DNA from: Thereva unica
Lineage: Eukaryota; Arthropoda; Insecta; Diptera; Therevidae
DNA length: 64,000 nt
Assembly (NCBI GenBank): GCA_949987705.1
Contig: OX465281.1
Span: forward strand, 82,736,543 to 82,800,542
Direction of reading: 5' to 3'
The notes below the pieces were generated by a model, which searched no databases, had not been told where the DNA came from, and saw nothing but the letters and a program-made list of their open reading frames with translations. Numbering within the stretch: the first letter of the stretch is position 1; every line of letters begins with the position of its first letter. Shown piece after piece: positions 53,683 to 63,749 of this stretch. The position numbers and the translations under genes are program-made.

Positions 53683-56600
53683 TCTTTTTTTTGTTTTTTT
53701 ATGTGGCAGTGCTAAGCTCAGGAGTCACCCTTTGTACTACTAGTCCGTCATGTCATTTGTCACGTCATGGTGCAATGTTTAGCAGTAAGCTTAGTACGGG
53801 AGGGAGGGAGGGGGAATAGGGTAAAGATTATAAAGGTACAGGGGGTATTGAAGAAGGTGGTGATGAACCCTGCGTTTGAACTCTTGGATGTTGTAGGAGC
53901 TCGGAAAAACTGACTGCGAGAGATTATTCCACAGTCGAGTTGTTCTATTTACAAACGAATTCATATCTTGTTGAGTGCGTGAAAGGGGGAGTTGTAGATG
54001 GAGGGAGTGAGACGAGTAGGCTAATCTGGTGTTGCGGGTATAGGGTTGCCGTGGAGGCAGAAGAGCGTTTAGCTCGGAGGAACAGTCACTATGATAGTAG
54101 CGATAAAATTTGGTCAGTGCTGCTACATTCCTACGGTGGCTCAAGGGGTCGATGGTGGAGCAAGCGGTATCGTCATTAATTAACTTAAGGGCCCTTTTTT
54201 GGACCTTATCTAACCATGCTAAGGTGGTTATTGGAGCGCCGCCCCAAACGAGGGAGTTGTATTCGAGAAGAGGCCGAATGTAGGATTTATAAATAACAGC
54301 ACGGGCCGATGGCTGGAGCAGGAACTTGCACCTCTTAAGAAATCCCAAGCACTGGGATCCTTGTTTTGCGATTTGGAATATATGGTCATTCCATCGCAAG
54401 TCTTTGGCTAATGTCACACCTAGGATGTGTAGGGATGGATCGGCCTTTAGTACCACGTCATCCACTTTCAAGGATGGTGAGGTGTTGATCTTTTTCTTTG
54501 AAATAAGACAGTGTTTGGTTTTGTCGGGGTTGAAATCAACACGATTGTTCTTTCCCCACTCTAGAATGAGTTCAATGTCGTTATTAACAGAGATAGACAT
54601 AATTTCCCGATCATCAAGACAGGATCTGGCATGAGTCTGTCTTGTATCGTAGCTGTACGAGTAACGTAAAGTACCGTCGTCAGCGAAGCTGAGAAGTGGA
54701 TTGGAGGGGATTGAAAGTAGGTCATTTATAAAGATGAGAAATAGGGCCGGTGATAAAATTGAACCCTGGGGGACCCCCGCAGAAATGGGGTGAGATTCAG
54801 ATTTGACGCCATCCAATACTACCTTAATTGAACGGCCGGAAAGGAAACTTTCAACCCACTTATACAGAAGCGAGTCAATTCCAATAGCTTTGAGTTTAGC
54901 TAACAAGGCTGAGTGCCATACTCTATCAAAAGCCTTGGAGATATCTAGAGCAACCAGACTAGACTCACCGGATCCATGCAGACTACGGCTGAGGTGTTCG
55001 GTAAGGCAAACTAAAAGATCACCAGTGGATCTTTTTTGTCGGAAGCCGTATTGTTTGTCGTTGATAAGTTGGTTGGATTCTAGGTATTCCACGAGCTTTT
55101 TGTAAATTATCGTCTCCATGGTTTTGGAGAGAATAGAAGTAATTGCTATTGGACGGTAGTTGGAGGGAAGGCTGGAGTTACCTTTTTTCGGTATTGGCTG
55201 GACATGGGCAAGTTTCCAGGAGTCTGGGTAAACTCCGGAGGAGTATGATAGAGCAAAAAGTTTGCGCAGAGGTTTAGCCAAAGGTGATGCGCATTGTTTT
55301 AAGACGACAGGGGGTATATTATCGGGTCCAGTGCATTTATTGACATCGAGCTCCTTGAGGCACCTGTACACCTCGCGAGTTCTGAAGAAAACCCTGGGCA
55401 TTAAATGAGCGCTGTGCTCGAGAACTGGGGGTAGCATATCAGTTTGTGGTAAAGAAGAATTGGCAGCAAACAGAGATGCTAATAAATCGGCCTTGGATTT
55501 TCTGTCTGTTATCACCTTCTCATCGTGGATGAATGAAGGAGTTGTGGATGAAGTGAAATTCTTCTTGATGGAGCTTACCAAGGACCAGAAGTTCTTGCTA
55601 CCAGAGGTTGCATTAAGGAGTTTACTTCTCAATTTGTTGTCAAATGAATTTTTGACATTCCTGATGGTGACTTTGCACGAATTTCTCAGTTTTATATACT
55701 CTAAACGGAGCGATTCACTCGGGGAGCTCTTGTAAGCTCGAAAGGCGGCTTCTTTATTTCTGATTGCATTCATACATTCCTGATTAAACCATCTGTTGGG
55801 CCTAGCCTTCACAGATTTAGTTGTATGAGGAATGAACAAATGCATTCCTGCCTGTATGATCCTAGAGATACGGATAGCGGCAGCATTGACGTTTTTGTTT
55901 CGGAAACACAGGTTCCAGTCAGTAGATTGGAAAAAATTAATAAGCCCCAGCCAATTGGCCTTCCCATAATGCCATACAGTTCTTTTAACTGGTTTGGGAG
56001 GGGTGGGAAATTTGAATGGGAAGCTAGCGCTAACTAAGCAGTGGTCCGAATTGCCGAGAGGTGAATCAACTGTGACGGTATATCGCGCTGGATGAGAAGT
56101 TAGAAAAAGATCAAGGAGATATCTTCCTTGACCAGCAGCATCAGGGACTCTTGTGGGATGATCCACAATTTGATGCAAGTTATTGATGTCTGCAAAGAGC
56201 TCGACGTCCTTGCCAGAAATACTGGTGCCATTTGAGTAAGTCAGCCATTTAACGTTATGGACATTGAAATCACCCGCAACGATGATTTCACACTCAGGAT
56301 TGGACGATAAAAATCCCGAGATTTGTTCGGAAATAGTATCAAAAGATAAGGTGGAGGCTTCGTTACTTATGTTAGGGCTTCTGTATAGGAAGCAGAAGAA
56401 TATGACGTGGCTTTGGAAAATGATTTTAATCCAAAAATAATTAAAATCTGAAGTCGTGCTTGAATTTATTTTATAAAAAGCCACGTCATCCCTAACATAG
56501 ATGGCGATACCCCTATGGGGGGAGAGATTGTGCACTAAAGTGAACCCCGATACCTGGTAATGACCTAAGTCATTATCGGGTGATATTTGGGTTTCACTAA

Positions 56601-56777
56601 GTGCGAAGATTGGGGGTTTATATGTCAACAAGTGGCACTCAACAAAAGAAAAGTTCGCATGAAGTCCACGGATGTTACAGAGGTCAAAAACAAAGTTTGA
56701 CTTGTAACGGGACTTCGGTTTGCGCGGGTTCTCCGTATCGTAAAATTTTAAAAAAGTCACCTATTGTGACTAGCGAG
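53683..56777 (-). mobile_element. LINE-E copy 1: Jockey/CR1-like LINE with intact ORF
   Basis: The minus-strand LINE ends in an A-rich tail (plus strand 53683-53700) and is bounded by a 6-bp duplication, acaaga on the minus strand (tcttgt at 53677-53682 and 56778-56783). The ORF starts only 17 bp inside the inferred 5-prime end, so ORF1 and the 5-prime UTR are absent, either by truncation or because the family has one ORF. It is inserted in the decayed hAT gene. Confidence 0.85.
53791..56760 (-). CDS. LINE-E endonuclease/reverse transcriptase (989 aa)
   Basis: An uninterrupted frame. An APE-type endonuclease spans about residues 25-250 (LCNIRGLHANF, ALSETQISP, VAGDFNVHN, SDHCLVSASF). A linker follows with PNRWFNQECMNAIRNKEAAF. 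The RT domain, about 480-760, contains NYRPIAITSILSKTMETIIY, ALDISKAFDRVWH, GVPQGSILSPALF and the catalytic box FADDGTLRY near 690. A C-terminal domain follows (LHILGVTLAKDLRWNDHIF, SYIRPLLEYNSLVWGGAP), then a histidine-rich tail. All expected catalytic blocks are visible. Target-primed reverse transcription is the known mechanism of the class. The first ATG may not be the true start if the copy is 5-prime truncated. Confidence 0.92.
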   Translation of the reverse strand: MTFLKFYDTENPRKPKSRYKSNFVFDLCNIRGLHANFSFVECHLLTYKPPIFALSETQISPDNDLGHYQVSGFTLVHNLSPHRGIAIYVRDDVAFYKINSSTTSDFNYFWIKIIFQSHVIFFCFLYRSPNISNEASTLSFDTISEQISGFLSSNPECEIIVAGDFNVHNVKWLTYSNGTSISGKDVELFADINNLHQIVDHPTRVPDAAGQGRYLLDLFLTSHPARYTVTVDSPLGNSDHCLVSASFPFKFPTPPKPVKRTVWHYGKANWLGLINFFQSTDWNLCFRNKNVNAAAIRISRIIQAGMHLFIPHTTKSVKARPNRWFNQECMNAIRNKEAAFRAYKSSPSESLRLEYIKLRNSCKVTIRNVKNSFDNKLRSKLLNATSGSKNFWSLVSSIKKNFTSSTTPSFIHDEKVITDRKSKADLLASLFAANSSLPQTDMLPPVLEHSAHLMPRVFFRTREVYRCLKELDVNKCTGPDNIPPVVLKQCASPLAKPLRKLFALSYSSGVYPDSWKLAHVQPIPKKGNSSLPSNYRPIAITSILSKTMETIIYKKLVEYLESNQLINDKQYGFRQKRSTGDLLVCLTEHLSRSLHGSGESSLVALDISKAFDRVWHSALLAKLKAIGIDSLLYKWVESFLSGRSIKVVLDGVKSESHPISAGVPQGSILSPALFLIFINDLLSIPSNPLLSFADDGTLRYSYSYDTRQTHARSCLDDREIMSISVNNDIELILEWGKNNRVDFNPDKTKHCLISKKKINTSPSLKVDDVVLKADPSLHILGVTLAKDLRWNDHIFQIAKQGSQCLGFLKRCKFLLQPSARAVIYKSYIRPLLEYNSLVWGGAPITTLAWLDKVQKRALKLINDDTACSTIDPLSHRRNVAALTKFYRYYHSDCSSELNALLPPRQPYTRNTRLAYSSHSLHLQLPLSRTQQDMNSFVNRTTRLWNNLSQSVFPSSYNIQEFKRRVHHHLLQYPLYLYNLYPIPPPSLPY

Positions 56778-56900
56778 TCTTGTGATTTAATTGTTGCTAT
56801 TTGAATTGGCTCGAAATCATAAAAGTCCCATAAATTTTCGAGAACATCCAACTGTAAAACGCTATTATCTGTTATACAAAAATTTTGTAATCTTAAAAAC

Positions 56901-57134
56901 TGTTATAAATAAATCTGCTACACTCACTCTCCATATATATATATTATCACAGTTCATTTTTTCTCTTGTTCTTCTTCTTACTTCTGTCGTTCTTTAGTTT
57001 GTGTAAAATTCCTCATAGAGTAGACATTCTGTAAAATAGGAAAAGTGTTGTTCGTATTAAATATTTATACAAATAAAAATATAATCTTTTGTATTATAAA
57101 TAAAAGAGTAGTGTTTGCGTTAAATTATCTAACA
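56901..57134 (+). repeat. Copia 5-prime LTR
   Basis: 234 bp; contains several AATAAA words and a TATAAATA-type stretch. Confidence 0.93.
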
Positions 57135-57149
57135 GGTTATGGGCCCAGG
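57135..57149 (+). promoter_or_regulatory. Copia primer-binding site (internal initiator-tRNA fragment)
   Basis: ggttatgggcccagg directly follows the LTR. It complements the anticodon-arm region of initiator methionine tRNA, the half-tRNA primer known for Drosophila copia, rather than a tRNA 3-prime end. Confidence 0.8.
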
Positions 57150-57196
57150 GCACCTACGACGAGAATAAAAGTTTAGACAAAAAAGGGGAATCAAAA

Positions 57197-58258
57197 ATGG
57201 CGGCAAACACTGGATCATACAAAATCGAGCCACTGAAAAATGATAACTACGACACGTGGAAACTGCAGGCCCAAGCAATCCTCATTAAAAATGGTTTCTG
57301 GGATTATGTGTCAGGAAAGGCGGAGAAGCCTAAAGAAAAAGACAAAAGGTCTGACTGGGAGAAAAACGATCTAATTGCAAGATCTGACTTAATTATATTA
57401 ATCTCACCTGCAGAATTAAAACAAGTCAAAAACTGCTTTACATCAAAAGAAGTCTGGGACACGCTACAAAACATATACCAAAGTAAAGGTCCTGCGCGAA
57501 AAGCAACCTTTCTAAAACAATTAATATTACATAAATTAAATGAAAATGAAGATGTAAGATCCCATCTAAACAAGTTCATGGATACAGTCGACAAGTTAAA
57601 AGAAATGGACGTAGACATTCATAAAGATTTACTTAGCATAATGATGCTATACAGTCTTTCCATCTCATACGAGAATTTCAGAGTTGCTATCGAATCCAGA
57701 GACAACCTACCAACTGTAGAAGAATTAAAAATAAAAATTATAGAAGAAAGTGAAGCCAGAAAGAAGGTTGTCACCACAAGTGAGGATGCATTCTTTGGAA
57801 AAAATGTCAGACAAAGCCACAAAAATTTTAAAAACTATAATAAAAACAAATGTAGCTATAATCAAAGTGATAATTATCAAAAGGTAAACTTAAAATGCTT
57901 CAAATGCAACAAGGCAGGACATACTGCAACAAATTGTCGAAGTCGAACACATCCACAACATAACAAATATCTACCTTCTACTTTCAAGATAGAGGAAAAA
58001 TGCTTACTGTTGAATGTCACCGAAGAATTAAAAAACAAATGGTGTTTAGACAGTGGATGTACATCACATATGTGTGCAGCTCTAAAAAGTTTTCAAGAAA
58101 TCAGTACAAACACACATTGTAGTGAACTAAAGCTGGCCTCCGAAAGCCAAACTGCCGAAGTAAAAGGTAAAGGACTCGTTCAGGTAAATTTAAAAGATGA
58201 AAGGCAGATATATTTAAAAAATACATTGCATATACCGAGCCTTAGTACAAATCTCTAA
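57197..58258 (+). CDS. Copia Gag and start of protease (353 aa, premature stop)
   Basis: Starts MAANTGSYKIEPLKNDNYDT, a typical Copia Gag opening with a DUF4219/UBN2-like capsid region. The CCHC zinc knuckle CFKCNKAGHTATNC is at about residues 235-248. The protease begins with the active-site block WCLDSGCTSHMC at about 282-293. The frame ends at a TAA at 58256 in the middle of the protease, where relatives continue. This is a nonsense mutation, because the same frame goes on coding recognisable Pol beyond it. The Gag part should still be functional. Confidence 0.88.
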   Translation: MAANTGSYKIEPLKNDNYDTWKLQAQAILIKNGFWDYVSGKAEKPKEKDKRSDWEKNDLIARSDLIILISPAELKQVKNCFTSKEVWDTLQNIYQSKGPARKATFLKQLILHKLNENEDVRSHLNKFMDTVDKLKEMDVDIHKDLLSIMMLYSLSISYENFRVAIESRDNLPTVEELKIKIIEESEARKKVVTTSEDAFFGKNVRQSHKNFKNYNKNKCSYNQSDNYQKVNLKCFKCNKAGHTATNCRSRTHPQHNKYLPSTFKIEEKCLLLNVTEELKNKWCLDSGCTSHMCAALKSFQEISTNTHCSELKLASESQTAEVKGKGLVQVNLKDERQIYLKNTLHIPSLSTNL

Positions 58259-58753
58259 TCAGTTGCAAAATTTACAGACAAAGGCTTAAACGTAGAATTT
58301 AACAGAACCAATGCCGTGGTTCGATATCCAAAAGGAAAAGTGGTGCTCAGAGCAAAAAGAATAAACAATCTATATTACGTTGATACAAAACAAAATGAAG
58401 AACAAATCGCGAATTTTTGTAATAAAAGTGAAGAAAATAATTTAAGATGGCACAAAAAATTAGGGCACATAAATGAAAAAGATTTGAGTTTAATACAAAA
58501 GAATCGTTTATTATCTGGAATATACTATGATTTAAAAAATAAAATAAGTGAATGTGAGACATGTATAATGGGAAAACTTACAAAATTACCATATCCAGAA
58601 AGAAGAGAAAGGAGAACAACACAGGCTCTACAAATCATACATTCAGACGTGTGCGGTCCGATGCGGCAAGTATCACCAGGCGGCTCAAGGTATTTTGTCA
58701 CCTTTATAGATGACTTTACACGATATTGCAAAAGTATATTTTATGTCAAATAA
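58259..58753 (+). pseudogene. Copia Pol fragment: end of protease and integrase N-terminus
   Basis: In the same frame as Gag but after the stop. It holds the pre-integrase zinc-binding region (WHKKLGHINEKDL with CETCIMGK) and the first integrase aspartate in HSDVCGPM. It ends YFVTFIDDFTRYC, then a frameshift within an A-run near 58725-58730 leads to a stop at 58751. Confidence 0.85.
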
Positions 58754-61184
58754 AAATGAGACATTAAAATATTTTAAGGAATATAAAAACGAAGTCGAAA
58801 ACTTTACTGGAAATAAAATCAAATGCCTACAAAGTGACAATGGCTTAGGCGAATACTGTAACAGAGAGTTTACAGTTTACCTAAAAAATAATGGCATTCA
58901 AAGAAGGCTAAGTGCTCCATATACACCACAACAAAATGGGGCTTCTGAGAGAAAAAACAGATCCTTGATCGACAAAGCACGTTGTCTATTAATAGATGCA
59001 AATCTTTCAAATAAGTTTTGGGCAGAAGCAATTTTTACTGCTAATTATTTATCAAATAGAATACCTACAAAATCACTCAATGGTGAAGTACCATTTAAAC
59101 TTTGGGTCGGTCGTACACCGTCGGCCAAACACTTTCAAATTTTTGGAGCGAAATCATTTATTATAAATGAAAATAGAAATAAATCAAAGTTCGATCCTAG
59201 GGCATTAGAAGGAATATTCATGGGATATTCTGAATGTTCAAAAGCATACCGTATCTGGGTTCCCAAACTTAACAAAATTGTGACAACGAGGAATGTTAAG
59301 ATTATAAATAAGATGTTTTACAATGAAGAAAAGAACCATAATGATAACTTCATCATAAATAAAGACCTAAACAGTAATGAAGGTGAACTGGAAACTTATG
59401 TAGAAATCCCAAATACAAATTTAAGTGATCAAATAGATAAAAATTCAAATAGTGAAAATCGAGAATTAAATAGAGATTCAAACACTGAGAATGAAGTTAT
59501 TTCAGAGATTGAATCCGAAAATGACATGGAGAGACCTCATCGCGAGAAAAAGTTACCAAGCAAGTTTTACGATTTTGAAATGTCCTATTCATGCGAGAAT
59601 GATGAGTTAAATGATGAAAAATGGAAGGAAGCAATAAAAGAAGAAATAAAAGCTCACCTTAAAAATAATACCTGGACAATTGAAAGCAAGAAGAAAAACT
59701 CAAACATTATAAGCTCAAAAATCGTATTAAAAGAAAAATTAGCTAGCGATGGTAAAAGCATTATAAAGAAGGCGAGATTGGTAGCTGGTGGTTTTAGTCA
59801 ACGTCCCAGTTTAGATTATGATGAGACTTTCGCCCCTGTAGCAAAGTTAAGTTCAATTCGATGTCTGGTAGCTAAAGCAGCAGAAGAAAATTTAAAAATT
59901 GAACAATTAGATGTAACAACTGCATTTCTAAACGGCAATATAGATGAAGACATATACATGGAAAAACCAAAGGATTTAGAGAAACATCTACATGATATAA
60001 TTCTAGAAGAAAATGAGGCAAATAAAGATCTATGTGAAAAAGCGAGAAACATGATATGCAAATTAAGACAGTCAAAAAATGAAGCTGTGTGCAAATTAAA
60101 CAAAGCACTTTACGGACTGAAGCAAGCTGGAAGACAATGTTTTAAGAAACTGAATTCAAAATTGAAAGACTTAAATTTCGACGCTTCTGCAGCGGATCCG
60201 TGTATTTATGTCCATAAAGAAAAGAATAAAAGAATCATCATTGCGGTTTACGTAGATGATATTTTGATTTGCTCTAATGATACAAAAAGGGTAAATGAAA
60301 TAAAACAAGAATTGATGAAATGTTTTGAAATACGTGACATTGGAGAGCTTAAGTATTGCCTCGGAATAAATTTTAAAAGGGAAGAAGGTTGTATAACTAT
60401 GTCACAGACAGAGCAGATTGAAAATATATTGAGAAGGTTTAATATGTCAAATTGCAAACCAGTTGGAACGCCGATAGAAATTGGATTAAAATTAGAAAGG
60501 GCTACAAAGAATAGTGAAGAAACGGGTTTACCTTATCAAAACCTAATTGGCTCACTCATGTATTTAGCTGTAGCGTCCAGACCGGATATCATGTATGCCG
60601 TAAGTTATTTGAGTCAATTTAATAACTGCTATAATGAAATTCATTGGAAAGCAGCCAAGAGAGTGTTAAGATATCTACAAGGAACGAAAGCCCTAAAATT
60701 AACCTTCAAACGGACAAATAATAAAATTACTGGATTTACTGATGCTGATTGGGCAGCCTGCATAATGGACCGTAGATCATACACAGGGCAATGTTTCATA
60801 TATGGAAATGCTTGCATCGCTTGGGAGTCAAGAAAGCAAAGAACCGTAGCCCTATCAACAGCGGAGGCTGAATATATGGCATTGACTGATTCAGCAAAAG
60901 AAGCTATACACCTTAAACAACTAGTAAATGATATGGGAACACCTCATGAAACGATTACGATATTTAATGATAATCAATCAGCGCAAAACCTAGCAACTAA
61001 TCCGGTCATAAGCCAAAAGACGAAGCATATTGACATCAGAAGACATTTCATCCGAGAAGTTATCGAGAAGGGAGACATCAGCATAAAATATCTACCAGGA
61101 GAGAAGATGATCGCGGACATATTCACGAAGGCTTTACCCTTGGGAAGATTCACAGAGCTACGGACTGGACTAGGACTTACCTAA
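58710..61184 (+). CDS. Copia Pol: integrase core, RT and RNase H
   Basis: Integrase continues in this frame from about VYFMSNKNETL. The second and third acidic blocks are QSDNGLGEYC and PQQNGASERKNRS. An acidic linker follows, then RT from about codon 350 (KARLVAGGFSQRPSLDYDET, EQLDVTTAFLNG, the LNKALYGLKQAGRQC block) with the catalytic YVDDILIC near 60250. RNase H shows GFTDADWAACIMDRRS, STAEAEYMAL and HIDIRRHFIREV. The ATG at 58710 is probably not a true start: it lies upstream of the frameshift, where the frame encodes no integrase. Apart from that one shift the Pol domains look intact. Confidence 0.88.
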   Translation: MTLHDIAKVYFMSNKNETLKYFKEYKNEVENFTGNKIKCLQSDNGLGEYCNREFTVYLKNNGIQRRLSAPYTPQQNGASERKNRSLIDKARCLLIDANLSNKFWAEAIFTANYLSNRIPTKSLNGEVPFKLWVGRTPSAKHFQIFGAKSFIINENRNKSKFDPRALEGIFMGYSECSKAYRIWVPKLNKIVTTRNVKIINKMFYNEEKNHNDNFIINKDLNSNEGELETYVEIPNTNLSDQIDKNSNSENRELNRDSNTENEVISEIESENDMERPHREKKLPSKFYDFEMSYSCENDELNDEKWKEAIKEEIKAHLKNNTWTIESKKKNSNIISSKIVLKEKLASDGKSIIKKARLVAGGFSQRPSLDYDETFAPVAKLSSIRCLVAKAAEENLKIEQLDVTTAFLNGNIDEDIYMEKPKDLEKHLHDIILEENEANKDLCEKARNMICKLRQSKNEAVCKLNKALYGLKQAGRQCFKKLNSKLKDLNFDASAADPCIYVHKEKNKRIIIAVYVDDILICSNDTKRVNEIKQELMKCFEIRDIGELKYCLGINFKREEGCITMSQTEQIENILRRFNMSNCKPVGTPIEIGLKLERATKNSEETGLPYQNLIGSLMYLAVASRPDIMYAVSYLSQFNNCYNEIHWKAAKRVLRYLQGTKALKLTFKRTNNKITGFTDADWAACIMDRRSYTGQCFIYGNACIAWESRKQRTVALSTAEAEYMALTDSAKEAIHLKQLVNDMGTPHETITIFNDNQSAQNLATNPVISQKTKHIDIRRHFIREVIEKGDISIKYLPGEKMIADIFTKALPLGRFTELRTGLGLT

Positions 61185-61189
61185 CCCGT

Positions 61190-61202
61190 TCGTGAGGGGG
61201 AG
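61190..61202 (+). promoter_or_regulatory. Copia polypurine tract
   Basis: gtgagggggag immediately precedes the 3-prime LTR. Confidence 0.75.
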
Positions 61203-61432
61203 TGTTATAAATAAATCTGCTACACTCACTCTGCATATATATATTATCACAGTTCATTTTTTCTCTTGTTCTTCTTCTTACTTCTGTCATTCTTTAGTTT
61301 GTGTAAAATTCCTCATAGAGTAGACATTCTGTAAAATAGGAAAAGTGTTGTTCGTATTAAATATTTATACAAATAAAAATATAATCTTGTATTATAAATA
61401 AAAGAGTAGTGTTTGCGTTAAATTATCTAACA
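61203..61432 (+). repeat. Copia 3-prime LTR
   Basis: 230 bp; two substitutions and two 2-bp length differences from the 5-prime LTR. The last six bases, ctaaca, form part of the later hAT target duplication. Confidence 0.93.
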
Positions 61433-61434
61433 AA

Positions 61435-62866
61435 CAGGGGCGGATTTACACAATTTCCGCCTAAGGGCTGGAAGAGATCTGCCGCCCCACCACCGCTCTT
61501 ACATCATCCATCAACCAGGTTTTTATAATCACTGTTAAATGCAGGGTGAATTGACGCAGCGTGCATCAACGTTTTTCCTGTTACAACTTGAAACTCCCCT
61601 CTCCCCACCACGCATTTCCCACTAGTGGCGTACGTCTGGGTCGACATACGGGCACGGTGGAAGTCCATCGTCTGCCGCCCTGGCCTATTTTGGTGTGCTT
61701 TGGCCTTAGGGGCACAATACACGAGCCGCTCGTGACGAGCGCTCCATCCGTCCAAATTACACCACGCCAGGCCAAAACAACAACAATTTGTTTGCACGCG
61801 AAACCCAAGCCAAAGATTTAAATATTCTTTGGATTTGAAAAGCGCCGCGCCATATGTGAATGGTGCAAGTTACACTATCATTCATTTCGTTTATTACCCC
61901 CATACACAAAACCGGTTTTTTAGGCAAGGGGTCGCAGGGAAGTACAATTCATGCGTCATATGACTCCTCACTTTTGAGCCAAAAAATTTGCCAGACTCTC
62001 CCTCCATTACACTAACACAAATATAACATCGTACTCGGGGGTCTGCGAAAACTATGAGAAATTCCCTTCTCATTCGCGTATTGCACAACTACAAACGCAT
62101 CACAATCTTTACACAAAAAAAGAGGTAGAAAAATGAATGCTTAGTGTAATACCCGCATCATACACAAACCGCTTTGATGTGAGTATCGAGTGATGGATAG
62201 TGTACCTTGCACCAATGTCCTTCAATACAAATGTCCCTAGGCAACAAGTGACCCGAGATACAAATATTCCTGAAATGTGATTTCTTTTTCATATAAATTT
62301 TACGACGCAACAATCATAGCCACTTTCAAATGTGACGCATTTGATACATTTTTTTTCGGTATTTTTCTATTCCGATGTGCTCATTTATGAGGGCAATAAA
62401 ACAATAAAATTCATTTGTAACCATTATCACTTTGTCGGAGGGAGATGCAACCTTTGTGAAAACAAAATTTAAGTACTGTGCTCGTCTAACCAACTGCAAT
62501 CGGCTGACTGACTCAGGCGCTATCGTGTGTATGCCCTAATTTTGGACCGGATCCAATGGACTGGCAACATTGTAGTGTCGCCATAATGGAGCGCTCGTGT
62601 CCCATCTGACACATCGCTCTCCAGACGAATATATTACGCACGACGGTTGGTTTAGGAAGGATATCGTAAAGTATTGGGATTCAATGTGTACAGTAAATAG
62701 TCTCTGATTACAACCTTCTTTATGACATGTGGTTTCAAATTATCATTCGTTCTCATATATACGTTGTCCGGTTAAAATATAAAAAAATGTGTTGAAAATT
62801 TGCCGCCCCTAAAAATTTGCCGCCCTGGGCTGAAGCCCCTATAGCCCCCCCCTAAATCTGCCACTG
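61435..62866. mobile_element. Non-autonomous hAT-type element (1432 bp) on the Copia LTR edge
   Basis: The ends are CAGGGGCGGATTTA and TAAATCTGCCACTG, imperfect inverted repeats followed by GCCGCCC-rich DNA. The perfect 8-bp duplication ctaacaaa lies at 61427-61434 and 62867-62874. Its target combined the last six bases of the Copia LTR and the first two of the Copia aaaac duplication. No transposase frame is recognised. Confidence 0.9.
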
Positions 62867-63400
62867 CTAACAAAAACCTCTTGAGCATATCATAAGTTGA
62901 ATTTCATCTTGTCGATACATCCAGTGTAGGACATAAGATGTTTTCATTTTTCAGTATGTATACTTTTTATTTTTGAAATTCTTAATCGTACAACATTCCT
63001 TCGATAACTGTTTATGATTTCTGCAAAACCTTCAACTGCTATGACATCGTGGACAACTAATTGAATTGTATGTGCTGCACAACGAATAGTATTGACCAGC
63101 CCGCAATCCGAAAGAGATAACTCTATACATATTGAAATTATTCATAATTTCTTCTATGAAGTTTTCCTCTTCAACTACAATTTCTGTTCTTATTGACCCA
63201 GAAACTTTGTTCATATTTTTGCGTTATCAGTTGTTACGGATATATTTGGTTTAAATTTATTTCATAACTTTCAAGCACCTTTAGCAGTATTTCTTTCAAA
63301 TATCTAGCAGAATGAGATTGTTCTAACTCACACATGGCTAGTGGCCGTGTTTTTTTAATGAACTGGCTGGTTCTTCGCCATACAAAACTGAAAACCCAGG

Positions 63401-63749
63401 TTCTATCGGGGTCTATCTGGGTCTCTATCGAGGTTACTGGGAAATTTTAAAATATCCCTGCTTTCCAGAATGCGGCCTACTTCATGCCGGAGGAGAAACG
63501 TCATTTAATTTTAAGCCTAGTACTGAGTTCAAGTGAAATGAAAACTTTTCACAGGCGTGAAAAGTGGTTGAATAAAAGGTCGTGAACAAGTAGCCGTGGA
63601 GATTTTGTAGACTTCATGTTTGACGGATGTCAGGAGCAATATTTTATGTGAAACTTTTGTCGGTTCTGTTCCGTGGCAACAAAGTGCTTGTTTTTTATAA
63701 TATAATAATACTTCATAATAATTTTCAATTAAAAAACGACTGATAAATT
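63401..63749. other. Spacer between hAT relic and the right-edge ORF
   Basis: Nothing recognised. The paired words ctatcggggtctatctgggtctctatcga near 63405 form a small local duplication. Confidence 0.4.

Larger units (their letters stand above)
56901..61432 (+). mobile_element. Copia-type LTR retrotransposon, young, nearly intact
   Basis: LTRs 56901-57134 (234 bp) and 61203-61432 (230 bp), TGTTAT...TAACA, differ by two substitutions plus a TA and a TT indel. The 5-bp duplication is aaaac, at 56896-56900 on the left. Its right copy lies at 62873-62877 because another element landed on the LTR edge. The interior has a Copia primer site and purine tract and gag-pol in three pieces. One in-frame TAA (58256-58258) and one frameshift near 58725 separate the pieces. 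Confidence 0.93.
52850..63400 (-). pseudogene. Decayed hAT transposase gene broken by three insertions
   Basis: Minus-strand segments, in coding order: 63370-62878 (MCELEQSHSARYLKEIL, VVQHIQLVVHDVIAVEGFAE, the middle of the hAT catalytic core). Next is 56895-56778 (FLRLQNFCITDNSVLQLDVL, NLWDFYDFEPIQIATI), then 53676-52850. The last holds the dimerisation region DTDLLLYWNMKKNELPWLGK, LAEIVHAVPATQVSSKI and the tail KLTLTNLENILVV. Reading is continuous across the Copia junction when that element and one aaaac copy are skipped. LINE-E (53683-56777), Copia (56901-61432) and a hAT-type element (61435-62866) interrupt it. Internal stops and frameshifts show it was already dying. The N-terminal zinc finger was not found. 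Confidence 0.8.

Noticed and set aside
61203..61440. Copia element apparently without target duplication (aaaac versus aacag)
   Set aside because: Removing the later hAT-type insertion and one ctaacaaa copy exposes aaaac at 62873-62877, so the duplication is intact.
62760..62780. tgtccggtta as the missing right end of the Tc1 element
   Set aside because: Only about 10 bases match, and it lies inside an unrelated hAT-type element.
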